Shown: piece after piece, positions 1 through 8,431 of the stretch
Position numbering within the stretch: position 1 is the stretch's first letter
How the letters are laid out: each line of letters starts with the position of its first letter
Assembly (NCBI RefSeq): GCF_024296665.1
Contig: NZ_CP100762.1
Span: 310,001 to 374,000, forward strand
Source of the DNA: Salinilacihabitans rarus
GTDB lineage: Archaea; Halobacteriota; Halobacteria; Halobacteriales; Natrialbaceae
DNA: 64,000 bases
Reading direction: 5' to 3'
Notes under the pieces: model-generated
Seen by the model: the letters and a program-made list of their open reading frames with translations, nothing else
Told to the model about the DNA's origin: nothing
Databases searched by the model: none
Program-made: the position numbers and the translations under genes

Positions 1-78
1 GAGGGCGACGCCGGCGCTCGCGGCGAGGCCGGCGAGGAACGCCCGCCGACGGGAGCGCGGCGTTCGTTCGCCCGTCAT
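1..78 (-). CDS. Start of an exported protein (Tat-type signal), cut by window edge
   Basis: Only the first 26 codons lie in the window. They read as a twin-arginine export signal: an arginine cluster (SRRRAFLAG) followed by an Ala/Gly/Leu-rich segment. The ATG overlaps the stop codon of the lipoprotein gene upstream by four bases (ATGA), so the two genes are probably one transcript and translationally coupled. The mature protein is outside the window and its function cannot be guessed. Confidence 0.75.
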   Translation of the reverse strand, partial: MTGERTPRSRRRAFLAGLAASAGVAL

Positions 79-779
79 TCCTGGTCACCCCCGTCGGCGG
101 TCCCGTTCGACTCGCTCGTTTCGGTTCCGTTCGGTGGGGCCAGCGGTTCCGACACGTACCGGCACATCGCGCTCTCGGAACTGCCCCGGCTTCGGGGCCG
201 CTCCTCGTAGGGTCGATCGACCCTGCAGAGGACCGCCTCCATCACGTCCCTGTCGGCCTCACAGCGAGTCGTCGGCTCTTTCAGCCACCGACAGTAGTGG
301 ATCTTGAACTCCTCGTCCCGGGCCTCGACCGCCTCGACCTCCCTGCGGTAGCAGTCGCCGATGGACCGCTGGTCGATCGCGACCGTCTCGTTCTCGAAGT
401 CGGTCCCCTCGACGAACGTTCGGATGGTCTCTCGCCCGTCCTCGTCGGCTTCGACGTGAAGTTCCTCGGCCGCGGCCTCGTCGGTGACGAACAGGATCGA
501 CGTCACGCCGACCGGGAGGGGTTCGTCCTCGGGGGTCTCCGCGACCTCCCGGGCCGTCTCCTCGTCCTCGAAGAGGAACGGCTCGTCGGCGTCGCTCCGG
601 ACGAAACGAACCGCGTACTCGTGGGTCGACGAGCGCTCGACGCCCGGGCCGACCGCGGTTTCGCGTCCCGTCGACGACGAACTCGGCCGATCGTCGCCGG
701 TACACCCGGCGAGGACGACGCCGAGACAACCGCTCGCGGCGGCGAGGAGGCGCCGCCGGGAGTGCAAACTGGAGGGCAT
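75..779 (-). CDS. Exported lipoprotein, function unknown
   Basis: A 234-residue acidic protein. The start at 779 was chosen because it opens directly on a twin-arginine signal (SRRRLLAAASG) ending in a lipobox (VLAGC, Cys26), so the protein should be exported folded and lipid-anchored outside the cell. An upstream in-frame Met exists but would put 45 unlikely residues before the signal. The mature part starts with a Ser/Thr linker, holds five further cysteines (DCYRR, HYCRW, TRCEA, VLCRV, AMCRY) that may form disulfides, and ends in a Ser/Thr/Asn-rich tail. I recognise no catalytic motif. It is coupled to the next exported protein by an ATGA overlap. Confidence 0.8.
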   Translation of the reverse strand: MPSSLHSRRRLLAAASGCLGVVLAGCTGDDRPSSSSTGRETAVGPGVERSSTHEYAVRFVRSDADEPFLFEDEETAREVAETPEDEPLPVGVTSILFVTDEAAAEELHVEADEDGRETIRTFVEGTDFENETVAIDQRSIGDCYRREVEAVEARDEEFKIHYCRWLKEPTTRCEADRDVMEAVLCRVDRPYEERPRSRGSSESAMCRYVSEPLAPPNGTETSESNGTADGGDQE

Positions 780-860
780 CGTCCGAAACTCGTACCCCTC
801 GGATAAATACTCTCCGAACGACACGTCTGCGGGGAGTCGTCGCGGCGTCGCTGTAGACGG

Positions 861-867
861 TTTTAAG
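861..867 (+). promoter_or_regulatory. TATA box (TTTTAAG) for the gene at 892
   Basis: TTTTAAG lies about 28 bases before the ATG at 892. That is the usual distance from an archaeal TATA box to the transcription start, so the message would be leaderless. This supports the ATG at 892 over start codons further upstream in the same frame. Confidence 0.5.
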
Positions 868-891
868 GTGCTGAACCGGAAACCCTCGCGT

Positions 892-1080
892 ATGGCAGAC
901 GAGAGCGAGTCCACGGACGAAGGGGAAGGGGACTCGGCGGCGACGGTCGGCCACGACCGCGTCGCCGAGCGGACGACGGCGCCGATGAGCGAGTTCGGAG
1001 CGAGGGAGACCGCCGTCGGCGCGCTCGTGGCGGTCGTCGGCGTCGCCGTCGCGTTCGGAATCCCGCTCGTCGCGTTCTGA
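892..1080 (+). CDS. Small single-span haloarchaeal membrane protein
   Basis: A 62-residue protein. The first 40 residues are hydrophilic and acidic (MADESESTDEGEGD...), and the rest is one hydrophobic helix (AVGALVAVVGVAVAFGIPLV) ending at the C-terminus, so it is a tail-anchored small membrane protein. A TATA box 28 bases upstream makes the start secure. It resembles the short DUF7550-type proteins common in haloarchaea; that family name is from memory. No function is known to me. Confidence 0.7.
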   Translation: MADESESTDEGEGDSAATVGHDRVAERTTAPMSEFGARETAVGALVAVVGVAVAFGIPLVAF

Positions 1081-1094
1081 GGAGAGAAGAGCAG

Positions 1095-1307
1095 CTAGAA
1101 GACGTACTCGTCGTCGTGGCCCATCATTCCGTCGTCTTCGAGCCCCGGCTCCTCCTCGTCCATCGGCCCACTGGTCTTGTAGGCTTTGATCCCCGTCGAG
1201 AGGAGGTCCTCGATGGCCTCCTCCCGATTGACGAACTCGCCGCGCTCGACCATCTGCGTGATCTGCATCTCGAGGTGCTCCGGGATCGTGATCTCTACTT
1301 TCGGCAT
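1095..1307 (-). CDS. Ribbon-helix-helix DNA-binding protein (CopG-like)
   Basis: A 70-residue protein. Residues 1-45 match the ribbon-helix-helix pattern: an N-terminal beta strand (KVEITIPEHLE) followed by two helices with the typical 'F.NREEAIEDLL' turn. Such proteins bind DNA as dimers through the strand and act as local repressors. The C-terminal 25 residues are acidic and Met-rich (GLEDDGMMGHDDEYVF). A TATA-like GTTAAATACC (1331-1340, minus strand) sits about 27 bases before the ATG, so translation is probably leaderless. Its target is unknown. Confidence 0.8.
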   Translation of the reverse strand: MPKVEITIPEHLEMQITQMVERGEFVNREEAIEDLLSTGIKAYKTSGPMDEEEPGLEDDGMMGHDDEYVF

Positions 1308-1447
1308 CTGATTCGGGTTTCGGCGAGGGGGTATTTAACTTTGACGGGGATAATACACCGAAGGAAAAGAAAAATTCACACCGTGATAACTTTCTTTGGG
1401 CGGAACCGGAAATCGAACGCTTCCGCGTCGGGACGAGGCCGGGCCCG

Positions 1448-1747
1448 CTAGCGGTTCCCCATCATCGAGTCGATGGCGTTCCTGAGCGTCGACCCCGGCT
1501 GGGTGATCGTGTTGAGCTGCTGGCGCATCTTGCGCTGGTTGAAGTAGCTGGCGAACGCGAGGATCGTCGGCGGCCAGAGGCCGACGAACAGCCCCCGTTC
1601 GCGGTCGCCGCGCAGGAAGAAGTAGTACCACGCGAGCCCCACGGACGCCGCCGACGCGAGGGCCGCCGGCCCTATGGCCTGTTCGCTTACCTCTTCTGCC
1701 GCCTCTCCTGACATCTCCCGTTCGGAAATCTTCTGTCTGGTCGCCAT
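1448..1747 (-). CDS. Small two-helix membrane protein
   Basis: About 99 residues. After a hydrophilic N-terminus come two hydrophobic segments (around AIGPAALASAASVGLAWYYF and GLFVGLWPPTILAFASYF), then a basic, Gln/Asn-rich cytoplasmic tail (FNQRKMRQQLNTI). The gene could start at 1756 (one Met earlier) or at an internal Met at 1714; the predicted membrane part is unaffected. Probably a haloarchaeal conserved hypothetical; I recognise no function. Confidence 0.65.
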   Translation of the reverse strand: MATRQKISEREMSGEAAEEVSEQAIGPAALASAASVGLAWYYFFLRGDRERGLFVGLWPPTILAFASYFNQRKMRQQLNTITQPGSTLRNAIDSMMGNR

Positions 1748-1970
1748 GCGATCCAACGGTCCACGAGCCGATACTAAGCGGTGGCGAGGGTTTCGGGTGG
1801 TACCGAGCTGTTGGTACCCTCGCCGCGGCCGTTACGATCCGTTTAGGCGCCGGTGCCCGCGGGCGAATGCCGGATTTACCGCGCGCCGTCCGGCCGCCGG
1901 TCGAGGCGGCCGTAGCCACCTCGATTCGGGGGAACGTTACGCCTACGTACGTCGGGGCCTACCTCCGCGT

Positions 1971-2561
1971 ATGCGAGACGTCACGGACCTCTACCGGGAG
2001 TTCGGCGACGACCGCCTCCCGCCGGGCCAGCGCGAGACTTCGAAGTTCCCCGTCCTCTCGAAGAGCGGGACGCCGTCGTGGGATCCCGAGACGTGGGAGT
2101 TTACCGTCACCGGGGCCGTCGAGGAGCCGCTCTCGTTCTCCTGGGAGGAGTTCCGCGACCTTCCGAGCGAGACCCAGCGGCAGGACTTCCACTGTGTCAC
2201 CGGCTGGAGCAAACTCGACTGTGAGTTCACGGGCGTCCCGTTCCCCGAAATCGCCGAGCGGGCGGGCGTCCGCGAGGACGCCGTCCACGTCCTCTTCTCC
2301 GCGCTCGACGACTACACGACCGACCTGCCCCTCGAACAGTGCACGCGTGAGGAGGTGCTGTTCGTCCGGGCGTTCGACGGCGAGCCGTTGCCCCGCGAGC
2401 ACGGCGGCCCCCTCCGCGTCGTCACCCCGCACAGGTACGCCTACAAGGGGGCGAAGTGGGTCGACGGCGTCGAGTTCCTCACGGAACCCGAACTCGGCTA
2501 CTGGGAGCGGCGGGGCTACTCGGAGACGGCGAATCCGTGGCGAGAGGAACGATATAGTTAG
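1971..2561 (+). CDS. Sulfite-oxidase-like molybdopterin-binding protein
   Basis: A 196-residue protein of the sulfite oxidase/MsrP-type molybdopterin fold (COG2041 type). The region 'FHCVTGWSK' carries the conserved cysteine that would coordinate molybdenum. Other hallmarks are 'VFTVTGAVEEPLSFS'-like strand order, 'DDYTTDLPLE' and 'HRYAYKGAKWV'. It is short: only the molybdopterin domain is present, with no dimerisation domain and no signal peptide, so it should be cytoplasmic. The start at 1971 gives the usual N-terminus of this family. Substrate unknown. Confidence 0.85.
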   Translation: MRDVTDLYREFGDDRLPPGQRETSKFPVLSKSGTPSWDPETWEFTVTGAVEEPLSFSWEEFRDLPSETQRQDFHCVTGWSKLDCEFTGVPFPEIAERAGVREDAVHVLFSALDDYTTDLPLEQCTREEVLFVRAFDGEPLPREHGGPLRVVTPHRYAYKGAKWVDGVEFLTEPELGYWERRGYSETANPWREERYS

Positions 2562-2593
2562 GCTGAAGACGGCCCGCTCCCGAGGGTCTGGCG

Positions 2594-3931
2594 ATGGACA
2601 GAGCGTCGGGAGACCGGGGGCTGACCGGAGTCGCCGAGGGCGCGGACGCCGCGTTGCACAGTCGCAGCAGCGAACTCGAAGACGTCTCCTTCGGCGCGGT
2701 GCTCGACGCCGACGGCGACTCGCTGGTCGCGTGGGCGACGCCCGACGGCCTCGAAGTCGTCGGCTGCGGCGTCGCCGCCCGCCTCTCGGCGACCGGCCCG
2801 GAGCGCTTCGAGCGCATCCGGGCCGACGCCCGCCGGCTCTTCGACGACCTCGACCACGACGGCCCCGCCGTCGCCCGCCCGCGGGCGTTCGGCGGCTTCG
2901 CGTTCCACGACGGCCACGAGGCGACGCCGCCGTGGCGCGGCTTCGACGCGGCGACGTTCGTCGTCCCCGAGGTGCTCGTCGTCCGGAGCGAGGCGGGGAC
3001 GTGGCTGACCGGCGTCGCCCGCTCCGAGGCGGCGGCGAGCGAGACCCTCGACGCGTGGCGCGAGCGGCTGGCCGGCCTGCCCGCGATGCGCCCGAGCGGC
3101 GATCCGCCGGGGGTCGTCGAGACCCGGCGGACGACGACCCGCGAGGAGTGGACCGAAGGGGTCGAGACGGCCCTCGACCGGATCGACGCGGGCGACCTCG
3201 AGAAGGTCGTCCTCGCGCAGGCGCTGTCGGTCTCGCTGGCCGAACCGATCGACGTGCCGGCGACGCTCGAACGCCTGCGCCGGCGGTACCCGAACTGCTA
3301 CCGGTTCCTCGTCGGCTACGGCGCGGGCACCTTCTTCGGCGCGCCACCCGAGCGCCTCGTCGCCAAGCGCGGCGACCGCGTCGAGACCGAGGCGCTCGCG
3401 GGGTCGGTCCCCCGCGGGGAGAGCCCCGAGGGCGACGAGGAACTGGCCGCCCGTCTGCTCGACAGCGAGAAGTTCCGCCGCGAGCACGGCCTCGTCGTCG
3501 AGGCGATCCGCGAGCAACTCGCGCCGCTGGCCCGGGCGGTCACGGTCGACGACCGGACCGTCCGGCGGCTGGCGACGATCCAGCACCTCCGGACGCCGAT
3601 CGAGGCGACGCTCGCCGACGGCGCGCACGTCCTCGACATCGTCGAGGCGCTGCACCCGACGCCGGCCGTCGGCGGCGTCCCCCCGGACGCGGCGTGGGAG
3701 ACGATCCGGAGCGTCGAGACGTTCGACCGGGGGTGGTACGCGAGCCCCGTCGGCTGGTTCGACGCCGCGGGCGACGGCGAGTTCGCCGTCGGCATCCGCT
3801 CGGGCGTCGCGACCGACGAGTCGGTCACGCTGTTCGCCGGCAACGGCATCGTCGCCGACAGCGACCCCGACGAGGAGTGGGAGGAAGTGTTGCTCAAGTA
3901 CCGGCCGATCCTCGACGAACTCCGCCGATGA
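2594..3931 (+). CDS. menF: Isochorismate synthase, menaquinone type
   Basis: A 445-residue chorismate-utilising enzyme that converts chorismate to isochorismate, the first step of menaquinone synthesis. The C-terminal two thirds carry the chorismate-binding fold: 'KVVLAQALSV' with the lysine that activates water, 'ALAGSVPRGE', 'KFRREHGLVV', 'IQHLRTPIEA', 'TPAVGGVP' and 'FAGNGIVADSDP' near the end. A TATA-like ATATAG overlaps the end of the preceding gene. Its stop overlaps the menD start (ATGA), so the two enzymes are made in coupling and substrate passes directly from one to the other. Confidence 0.92.
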   Translation: MDRASGDRGLTGVAEGADAALHSRSSELEDVSFGAVLDADGDSLVAWATPDGLEVVGCGVAARLSATGPERFERIRADARRLFDDLDHDGPAVARPRAFGGFAFHDGHEATPPWRGFDAATFVVPEVLVVRSEAGTWLTGVARSEAAASETLDAWRERLAGLPAMRPSGDPPGVVETRRTTTREEWTEGVETALDRIDAGDLEKVVLAQALSVSLAEPIDVPATLERLRRRYPNCYRFLVGYGAGTFFGAPPERLVAKRGDRVETEALAGSVPRGESPEGDEELAARLLDSEKFRREHGLVVEAIREQLAPLARAVTVDDRTVRRLATIQHLRTPIEATLADGAHVLDIVEALHPTPAVGGVPPDAAWETIRSVETFDRGWYASPVGWFDAAGDGEFAVGIRSGVATDESVTLFAGNGIVADSDPDEEWEEVLLKYRPILDELRR

Positions 3932-5688
3932 CCGCGCCGAACCGCGCCACCCTCTGGGGTCGCGTCCTCGTCGACGAACTCTCGAAGGCCGGCCTCGAAG
4001 CCGTCTGCCTCGCCCCCGGCAGCCGGTCGACGCCGCTGACCGTCGCGTTCGCCGAGAGCGACGTCCGCGTCTTCTCGCACCTCGACGAGCGCTCGGCGGC
4101 GTTCTTCGCGCTCGGGCGGGCCCGCCGGACGGGCGAGCCGACCGCGCTGGTCTGTACTTCCGGCACGGCGGCCGCGAACTTCCACCCGGCGGTGATCGAG
4201 GCCAGTCAGGCACGCGTGCCGCTGCTCGTGTTGACGGCCGACCGACCGGCGGAACTGCGCGACAGCGGCGCCAACCAGACCGTCGATCAGGTCAAACTCT
4301 ACGGCGACGCCGTCCGCTGGTACGCCGAACTTCCCGACCCCGAGGCCGACCAGCGGAAGGTACGGAGCCTCCGGACGACCGCCGCGCGGGCGCTCGCGGA
4401 GACGACCGGCGTCCCGCCGGGGCCGGTCCACCTCAACTGCCCGCTCCGCAAGCCCCTCGAACCGACCGACGTGCCGGAGGCCGTCCCCGACGAGTTCGCC
4501 GAGACGCTCGCGGGGGCGGGCCGCGAGGGGCCGTTCGTCCGGACCGAGCGAGGACGGACGACGGCCGACGCGGACGCCGTCGACCGGGTCGCGAGCGCGC
4601 TCGAAGACGCCGAGCGACCGCTGCTCGTCGCCGGCCCCGCCGACCCGCCCGCGGTGGACGGGATCGACCCCGACGTCGTCGCCGCAATCGCGACGGCCGC
4701 CGCCGCTCCGATATTCGCGGACCCGCTCTCGGGGCTGCGGTTCGGTCCGCACGTCGACGACGCGCCCGTCTGCGGCGGCTACGACGGCTACGCCGACGCG
4801 CTCCCGGCGCCGGACGTCGTCGTCCGCGTCGGCGCGTCGCCGACCTCGAAACGGCTCCGCAACGCCTTGCGCGACGCCGAGGCCCGGCAGTTCCTCGTCG
4901 ACCCCGCCGGCGAGTGGCGCGAGGCGACGTTCACCGCGACCGACCTCGTCACCGCCGAACCGGGGCCGTTCCTCGCGTCGGTCGCGGCCGAACTGGACGC
5001 CGACGCGGGGACGGACGCCGACTGGCTCGAATCCGTCCGCGAGGCGGAGGCCCGCCACTGGCGCGTCTGCGAGGCCGCCCGGACGGACGACGCGGTCGCG
5101 AGCGACCCGTTCGAGGGGGCGGTCGTCGCCGCGGCGCTCGACCTCGCCCCGGACCCGGCGACCGTCTTCGTCTCGAACAGCATGCCGATCCGGGACGCGG
5201 ATCGGTTCGGCCGACCGCGGAGCGCGGCCCTGACCGTGCTCGCGAACCGCGGCGCCAGCGGCATCGACGGGATCACGAGCACCGCGCTCGGGGCCGGCAG
5301 CGCGACCGACGACCCGCTCGTGCTCGTCACGGGCGACCTCGCTTTCTACCACGACGCGAACGGCCTGCTGGCGGTCGACCGCTGTGGCGTCGACGCGACG
5401 GTCGTCCTGCTGGACAACGACGGCGGCGGTATCTTCCACAAACTCCCGATCGAGTCGTTCGACCCGCCGTTTACCGACCAGTTCAAGACGCCCCACGGCC
5501 TCGAGTTCGACGCGCTGGCGGAGTTCTACGACGTCGAGTTCGAGCGCGTCGCGCCGGCCGACTTCGACGAGGCCTACGAGCGCTCGCTCCGGCGCCCGGG
5601 GACGCAGGTGCTCGCCGTCGGGTTCGACGCCGAGGCGAGCCACCGGCGCCGGGAGGAACTCGAACGGCGGGTTCGCGACGGCGAGTGA
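3928..5688 (+). CDS. menD: SEPHCHC synthase (menaquinone synthesis)
   Basis: A 586-residue ThDP enzyme that joins 2-oxoglutarate to isochorismate to give SEPHCHC. The N-terminal pyrimidine-binding domain shows 'APGSRSTPLTVAF' and 'CTSGTAAANFHPAVIEA'. The C-terminal domain has the ThDP/Mg motif from 'GDLAFYHDANGLL' to 'NDGGGIFHKLP'. Full length for the family. It overlaps menF by four bases. The later enzyme menB is 1 kb downstream behind a divergent J-domain gene; menE, menC and menA are not in the window. Confidence 0.93.
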   Translation: MTAPNRATLWGRVLVDELSKAGLEAVCLAPGSRSTPLTVAFAESDVRVFSHLDERSAAFFALGRARRTGEPTALVCTSGTAAANFHPAVIEASQARVPLLVLTADRPAELRDSGANQTVDQVKLYGDAVRWYAELPDPEADQRKVRSLRTTAARALAETTGVPPGPVHLNCPLRKPLEPTDVPEAVPDEFAETLAGAGREGPFVRTERGRTTADADAVDRVASALEDAERPLLVAGPADPPAVDGIDPDVVAAIATAAAAPIFADPLSGLRFGPHVDDAPVCGGYDGYADALPAPDVVVRVGASPTSKRLRNALRDAEARQFLVDPAGEWREATFTATDLVTAEPGPFLASVAAELDADAGTDADWLESVREAEARHWRVCEAARTDDAVASDPFEGAVVAAALDLAPDPATVFVSNSMPIRDADRFGRPRSAALTVLANRGASGIDGITSTALGAGSATDDPLVLVTGDLAFYHDANGLLAVDRCGVDATVVLLDNDGGGIFHKLPIESFDPPFTDQFKTPHGLEFDALAEFYDVEFERVAPADFDEAYERSLRRPGTQVLAVGFDAEASHRRREELERRVRDGE

Positions 5689-5697
5689 GTCGGGGCG

Positions 5698-6597
5698 TCA
5701 GGGCCGTACGGCCCACCAGACGGCCACCGCGTAGCCGAGGGGTACCCAGGTGGCCGCGAGGGCGAGCAGGCCGATCGGGGAGAACGGCCCGACCGCGGGG
5801 TGCCAGACGAGCGCGAGCGGCGTGAGGACGCTCCAGACGCCGAAGGCCGTGAGCGCGGCCCGCGGCACCGTCAGCAGGGAGCCGACGAGGACGAGCGTGC
5901 AGGCCGCGACGACGAGGTTGACCCACAGCGGGAACGCCGGTGTGAGGCTCCCGTAGACCAACAGCGGATAGAAAAGCGCCACGGCGCCGGCGGTGATCGC
6001 GATCGACTGGTCGATCGGCGGTCGTTCGTCGGCGAAGTCGACCTCGTCGTCCCAGCCGTGGACGCTGTAGCTGAACCCCTCGCCCTCCGCGCGCGACCCC
6101 CCGGCGGTCGTCCGCGTCCGGTCCGTCGAAGTTGTCTTCGCCCGCGCTCGGCCGGCGGAGACGTCCGACGAGGAGTCCGTCCCGAACTGCCACTCCGTGC
6201 CCGAGGTCGCTCGCCGGCGGCGGGACCGCTGGCGGGCGTGGTGGCTCGGTCCGCCGTCGTCGGCCTCGCTCGCGGATCGCTCGGCGGCCCGCGCGGCCGC
6301 CTCGGCGACGCTCCACGATCCGTCGCCGCCGGTCCCGCCGCCGGTTCCGGCGACCCCCTCGTCGTCCGACTCGACCCCGAGGTAGGCCTCGTGGCCGAGG
6401 CGGTCGTAGCGGGTGCGCTCGTCCTCGTCCGTGAGGACCGCCTCGGCCTCGCGGACGCGTCCGAACTGCTCCGCGGCGTCGGGGTCGTCGTTGTGGTCCG
6501 GGTGGGTTTCGAGGACGCGCTCGCGGTAGGCGGCCCGAATCTCCTCCGTGGAAGCGTCGCGGGGGACGCCGAGCACGTCGTAGTACGTCTCGGCCAT
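5698..6597 (-). CDS. J-domain protein with C-terminal membrane segments
   Basis: A 299-residue protein. Residues 1-68 are a complete J domain with the HPD tripeptide (VLETHPDHND) that stimulates Hsp70 ATPase. A long low-complexity linker rich in Ser, Arg and Gly follows (about 70-185), then three to four hydrophobic segments to the C-terminus (for example SIAITAGAVALFYPLLVYG and LALAATWVPLGYAVAV). It lacks the zinc-finger and substrate domains of true DnaJ, so it is probably a membrane-tethered co-chaperone. It lies between menD and menB on the opposite strand. A second protein of the same plan is at 48548. Confidence 0.85.
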   Translation of the reverse strand: MAETYYDVLGVPRDASTEEIRAAYRERVLETHPDHNDDPDAAEQFGRVREAEAVLTDEDERTRYDRLGHEAYLGVESDDEGVAGTGGGTGGDGSWSVAEAAARAAERSASEADDGGPSHHARQRSRRRRATSGTEWQFGTDSSSDVSAGRARAKTTSTDRTRTTAGGSRAEGEGFSYSVHGWDDEVDFADERPPIDQSIAITAGAVALFYPLLVYGSLTPAFPLWVNLVVAACTLVLVGSLLTVPRAALTAFGVWSVLTPLALVWHPAVGPFSPIGLLALAATWVPLGYAVAVWWAVRP

Positions 6598-6691
6598 CGG
6601 CTGGTCGACGATACGTCGGCGGGGGGATAAATTTCCCGGAGCGACGCGGCGACGCGAACCTATTTCACGCCTCCGTCACCAATTCCCCGGC

Positions 6692-7579
6692 ATGGTTTCG
6701 GAACTGTTCGACGAGGACCGGTGGGAGCCGGTGGACGGGTTCGACTTCCGCGACATCACCTACCACCGCGCGGTCGACTCGGGGACGGTCCGGATCGCGT
6801 TCGACCGCCCCGAGGTGCGAAACGCGTTCCGGCCCGGCACCGTCGACGAACTGTACGACGCGCTCGACCACGCCAAGCGCCAGACCGACGTCGGGTGCGT
6901 CCTGCTGACCGGCAACGGCCCGTCGCCGAAAGACGGCGGCTGGGCGTTCTGTTCGGGCGGGGACCAGACGATCCGCGGCGAGGACGGCTACCAGTACGAG
7001 GGCGAAGAAGCGCGAGCCTCGGAGCAGGGTCGCCTCCACATCCTCGAAGTCCAGCGGCTCATCCGTCATATCCCGAAAGTCGTCGTCTGCGTCGTCCCCG
7101 GGTGGGCCGTCGGCGGCGGCCACTCCCTGCACGTCGTCTGCGACCTCACGCTCGCCAGCGAGGAGCACGCGAAGTTCCTCCAGACCGACCCCGACGTCGC
7201 CAGCTACGACGCCGGTTTCGGCTCCGCGTACCTCGCCCGACAGATCGGCCAGAAGAAGGCCCGCGAGGTGTTCTTCCTCGGGAAGACCTACTCCGCCGAG
7301 GAGGCCGCCGAGATGGGGATGGTAAACGAGGTCGTCCCCCACGAGCGGCTAGAGGAGACCGCACTGGAGTGGGGCGAGACCATCAACTCGAAGAGCCCGA
7401 CGGCGATGCGGATGCTCAAGTACGCGTTCAACATGGCCGACGACGGCTTCGTCGGCCAGCAGGTGTTCGCCGGCGAGGCAACCAGACTCGGCTACATGAC
7501 CGACGAGGCCCGGGAGGGCCGGGACGCCTTCGTCGAGGGGCGGGAGCCGGACTTCTCGGAGTTTCCCTGGCACTACTGA
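6692..7579 (+). CDS. menB: 1,4-dihydroxy-2-naphthoyl-CoA synthase
   Basis: A 295-residue crotonase-fold enzyme that closes the naphthoate ring of menaquinone. It is recognised by 'FDRPEVRNAFRPGTVDELY', 'GWAFCSGGDQTIRG', 'GWAVGGGHSLHVVCDLT' and 'DAGFGSAYLARQ', which are MenB-specific rather than general enoyl-CoA hydratase motifs. A TATA-like CTATTTCAC about 27 bases upstream suggests a leaderless transcript. It reads in the same direction as menF-menD, 1 kb downstream, and its stop nearly meets the convergent hydratase gene. Confidence 0.92.
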   Translation: MVSELFDEDRWEPVDGFDFRDITYHRAVDSGTVRIAFDRPEVRNAFRPGTVDELYDALDHAKRQTDVGCVLLTGNGPSPKDGGWAFCSGGDQTIRGEDGYQYEGEEARASEQGRLHILEVQRLIRHIPKVVVCVVPGWAVGGGHSLHVVCDLTLASEEHAKFLQTDPDVASYDAGFGSAYLARQIGQKKAREVFFLGKTYSAEEAAEMGMVNEVVPHERLEETALEWGETINSKSPTAMRMLKYAFNMADDGFVGQQVFAGEATRLGYMTDEAREGRDAFVEGREPDFSEFPWHY

Positions 7580-7582
7580 CCG

Positions 7583-8431
7583 CTACCGTCCCTCCCACTC
7601 GGGGTCGCGGTCCTCGAGGAAGGCGTCGATCCCCTCGTCCTTGTCGCGGGTCGCGAACAGCCCCGCGAACAGTTCGGCCTCGTACTCGATGCCGGCTTCG
7701 AGGTCCATCCGGGAACTCGCCGTGACGGCTTTCTTCGCGACTTCGAGCGCCAGCGGGCTCTTCTCGGCCATCGAGCCGGCGAGGTCGTAGACGGCCTCGT
7801 CGAGGTCCTCCGGAGGGTGAACCTCGTCGACGAGGCCGATCTCGCGGGCCTCCGCGGCGTCGATCAACTCGCCGGAGAGGATCAGCCGCATGGCCTGTCC
7901 CTCGCCGACCAGTCGCGGCAGCCGCTGGGTCGCCCCGCCGCCGGGGACGAGGCCGAGGTTGATCTCCGGCTGGCCCAGTTTCGCCCGCTCGCTGGCGATC
8001 CGGACGTCACAGGCCTGCGCGAGTTCACAGCCCCCGCCCAGCGCGTGGCCGTTGATCCGCGCGATCACGGGCTTCGAGAGGTCGTCGACGGTCTCGTAGA
8101 CCCGCGGGCGCGCGCTCGCCGCGCGCTGCTCGACGGGGCCGCGCTCGCGTAGCTCCGTGACGTCGGCGCCGGCGACGAACGCCTTCGCCTCGTCGGCGCC
8201 GGTCAGTACCACCGCGCGGACGCGGTCGTCGGCCTCGACGGCCGCGAGCGCCCGCTTCAGTTCCTCTCGTACCGTCGCGTTCAGCGCGTTCCGGGCCTCG
8301 GGGCGGTCGATCGCGACCGTCGCCACGCGCTCGGCGCGCGCGCCGACGTCCACCCGGACGGTTTCGAGCGAGGCCGCGACTGCCTCCGGGTCGCCGTCGT
8401 CGCCGTCGCCCTCGACGCCGCCGTCACTCAT
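7583..8431 (-). CDS. Enoyl-CoA hydratase
   Basis: A 282-residue crotonase-fold protein. Oxyanion-hole segments are 'AFVAGADVTEL' and 'GHALGGGCELAQACD', and the catalytic glutamates sit near 'GCELA' and 'QPEINLGLVPGGG', as in true enoyl-CoA hydratases. The start at 8431 overlaps the end of the dehydrogenase gene by eight bases, and was preferred to a GTG at 8440. It is the last gene of a four-gene operon (thiolase, HMGS-like/DUF35, dehydrogenase, hydratase). It hydrates a trans-2-enoyl-CoA; in context this could be beta-oxidation or the PaaF/PaaG step of phenylacetate breakdown. Confidence 0.88.
   Translation of the reverse strand: MSDGGVEGDGDDGDPEAVAASLETVRVDVGARAERVATVAIDRPEARNALNATVREELKRALAAVEADDRVRAVVLTGADEAKAFVAGADVTELRERGPVEQRAASARPRVYETVDDLSKPVIARINGHALGGGCELAQACDVRIASERAKLGQPEINLGLVPGGGATQRLPRLVGEGQAMRLILSGELIDAAEAREIGLVDEVHPPEDLDEAVYDLAGSMAEKSPLALEVAKKAVTASSRMDLEAGIEYEAELFAGLFATRDKDEGIDAFLEDRDPEWEGR

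Noticed and set aside
1867-5688. Very long Arg/Pro/Ser-rich open frames overlapping menF and menD, and similar ones across the window
   Set aside because: They are antisense or shifted shadows of real genes, caused by the GC-rich third codon positions. Their composition is repetitive and matches no family.
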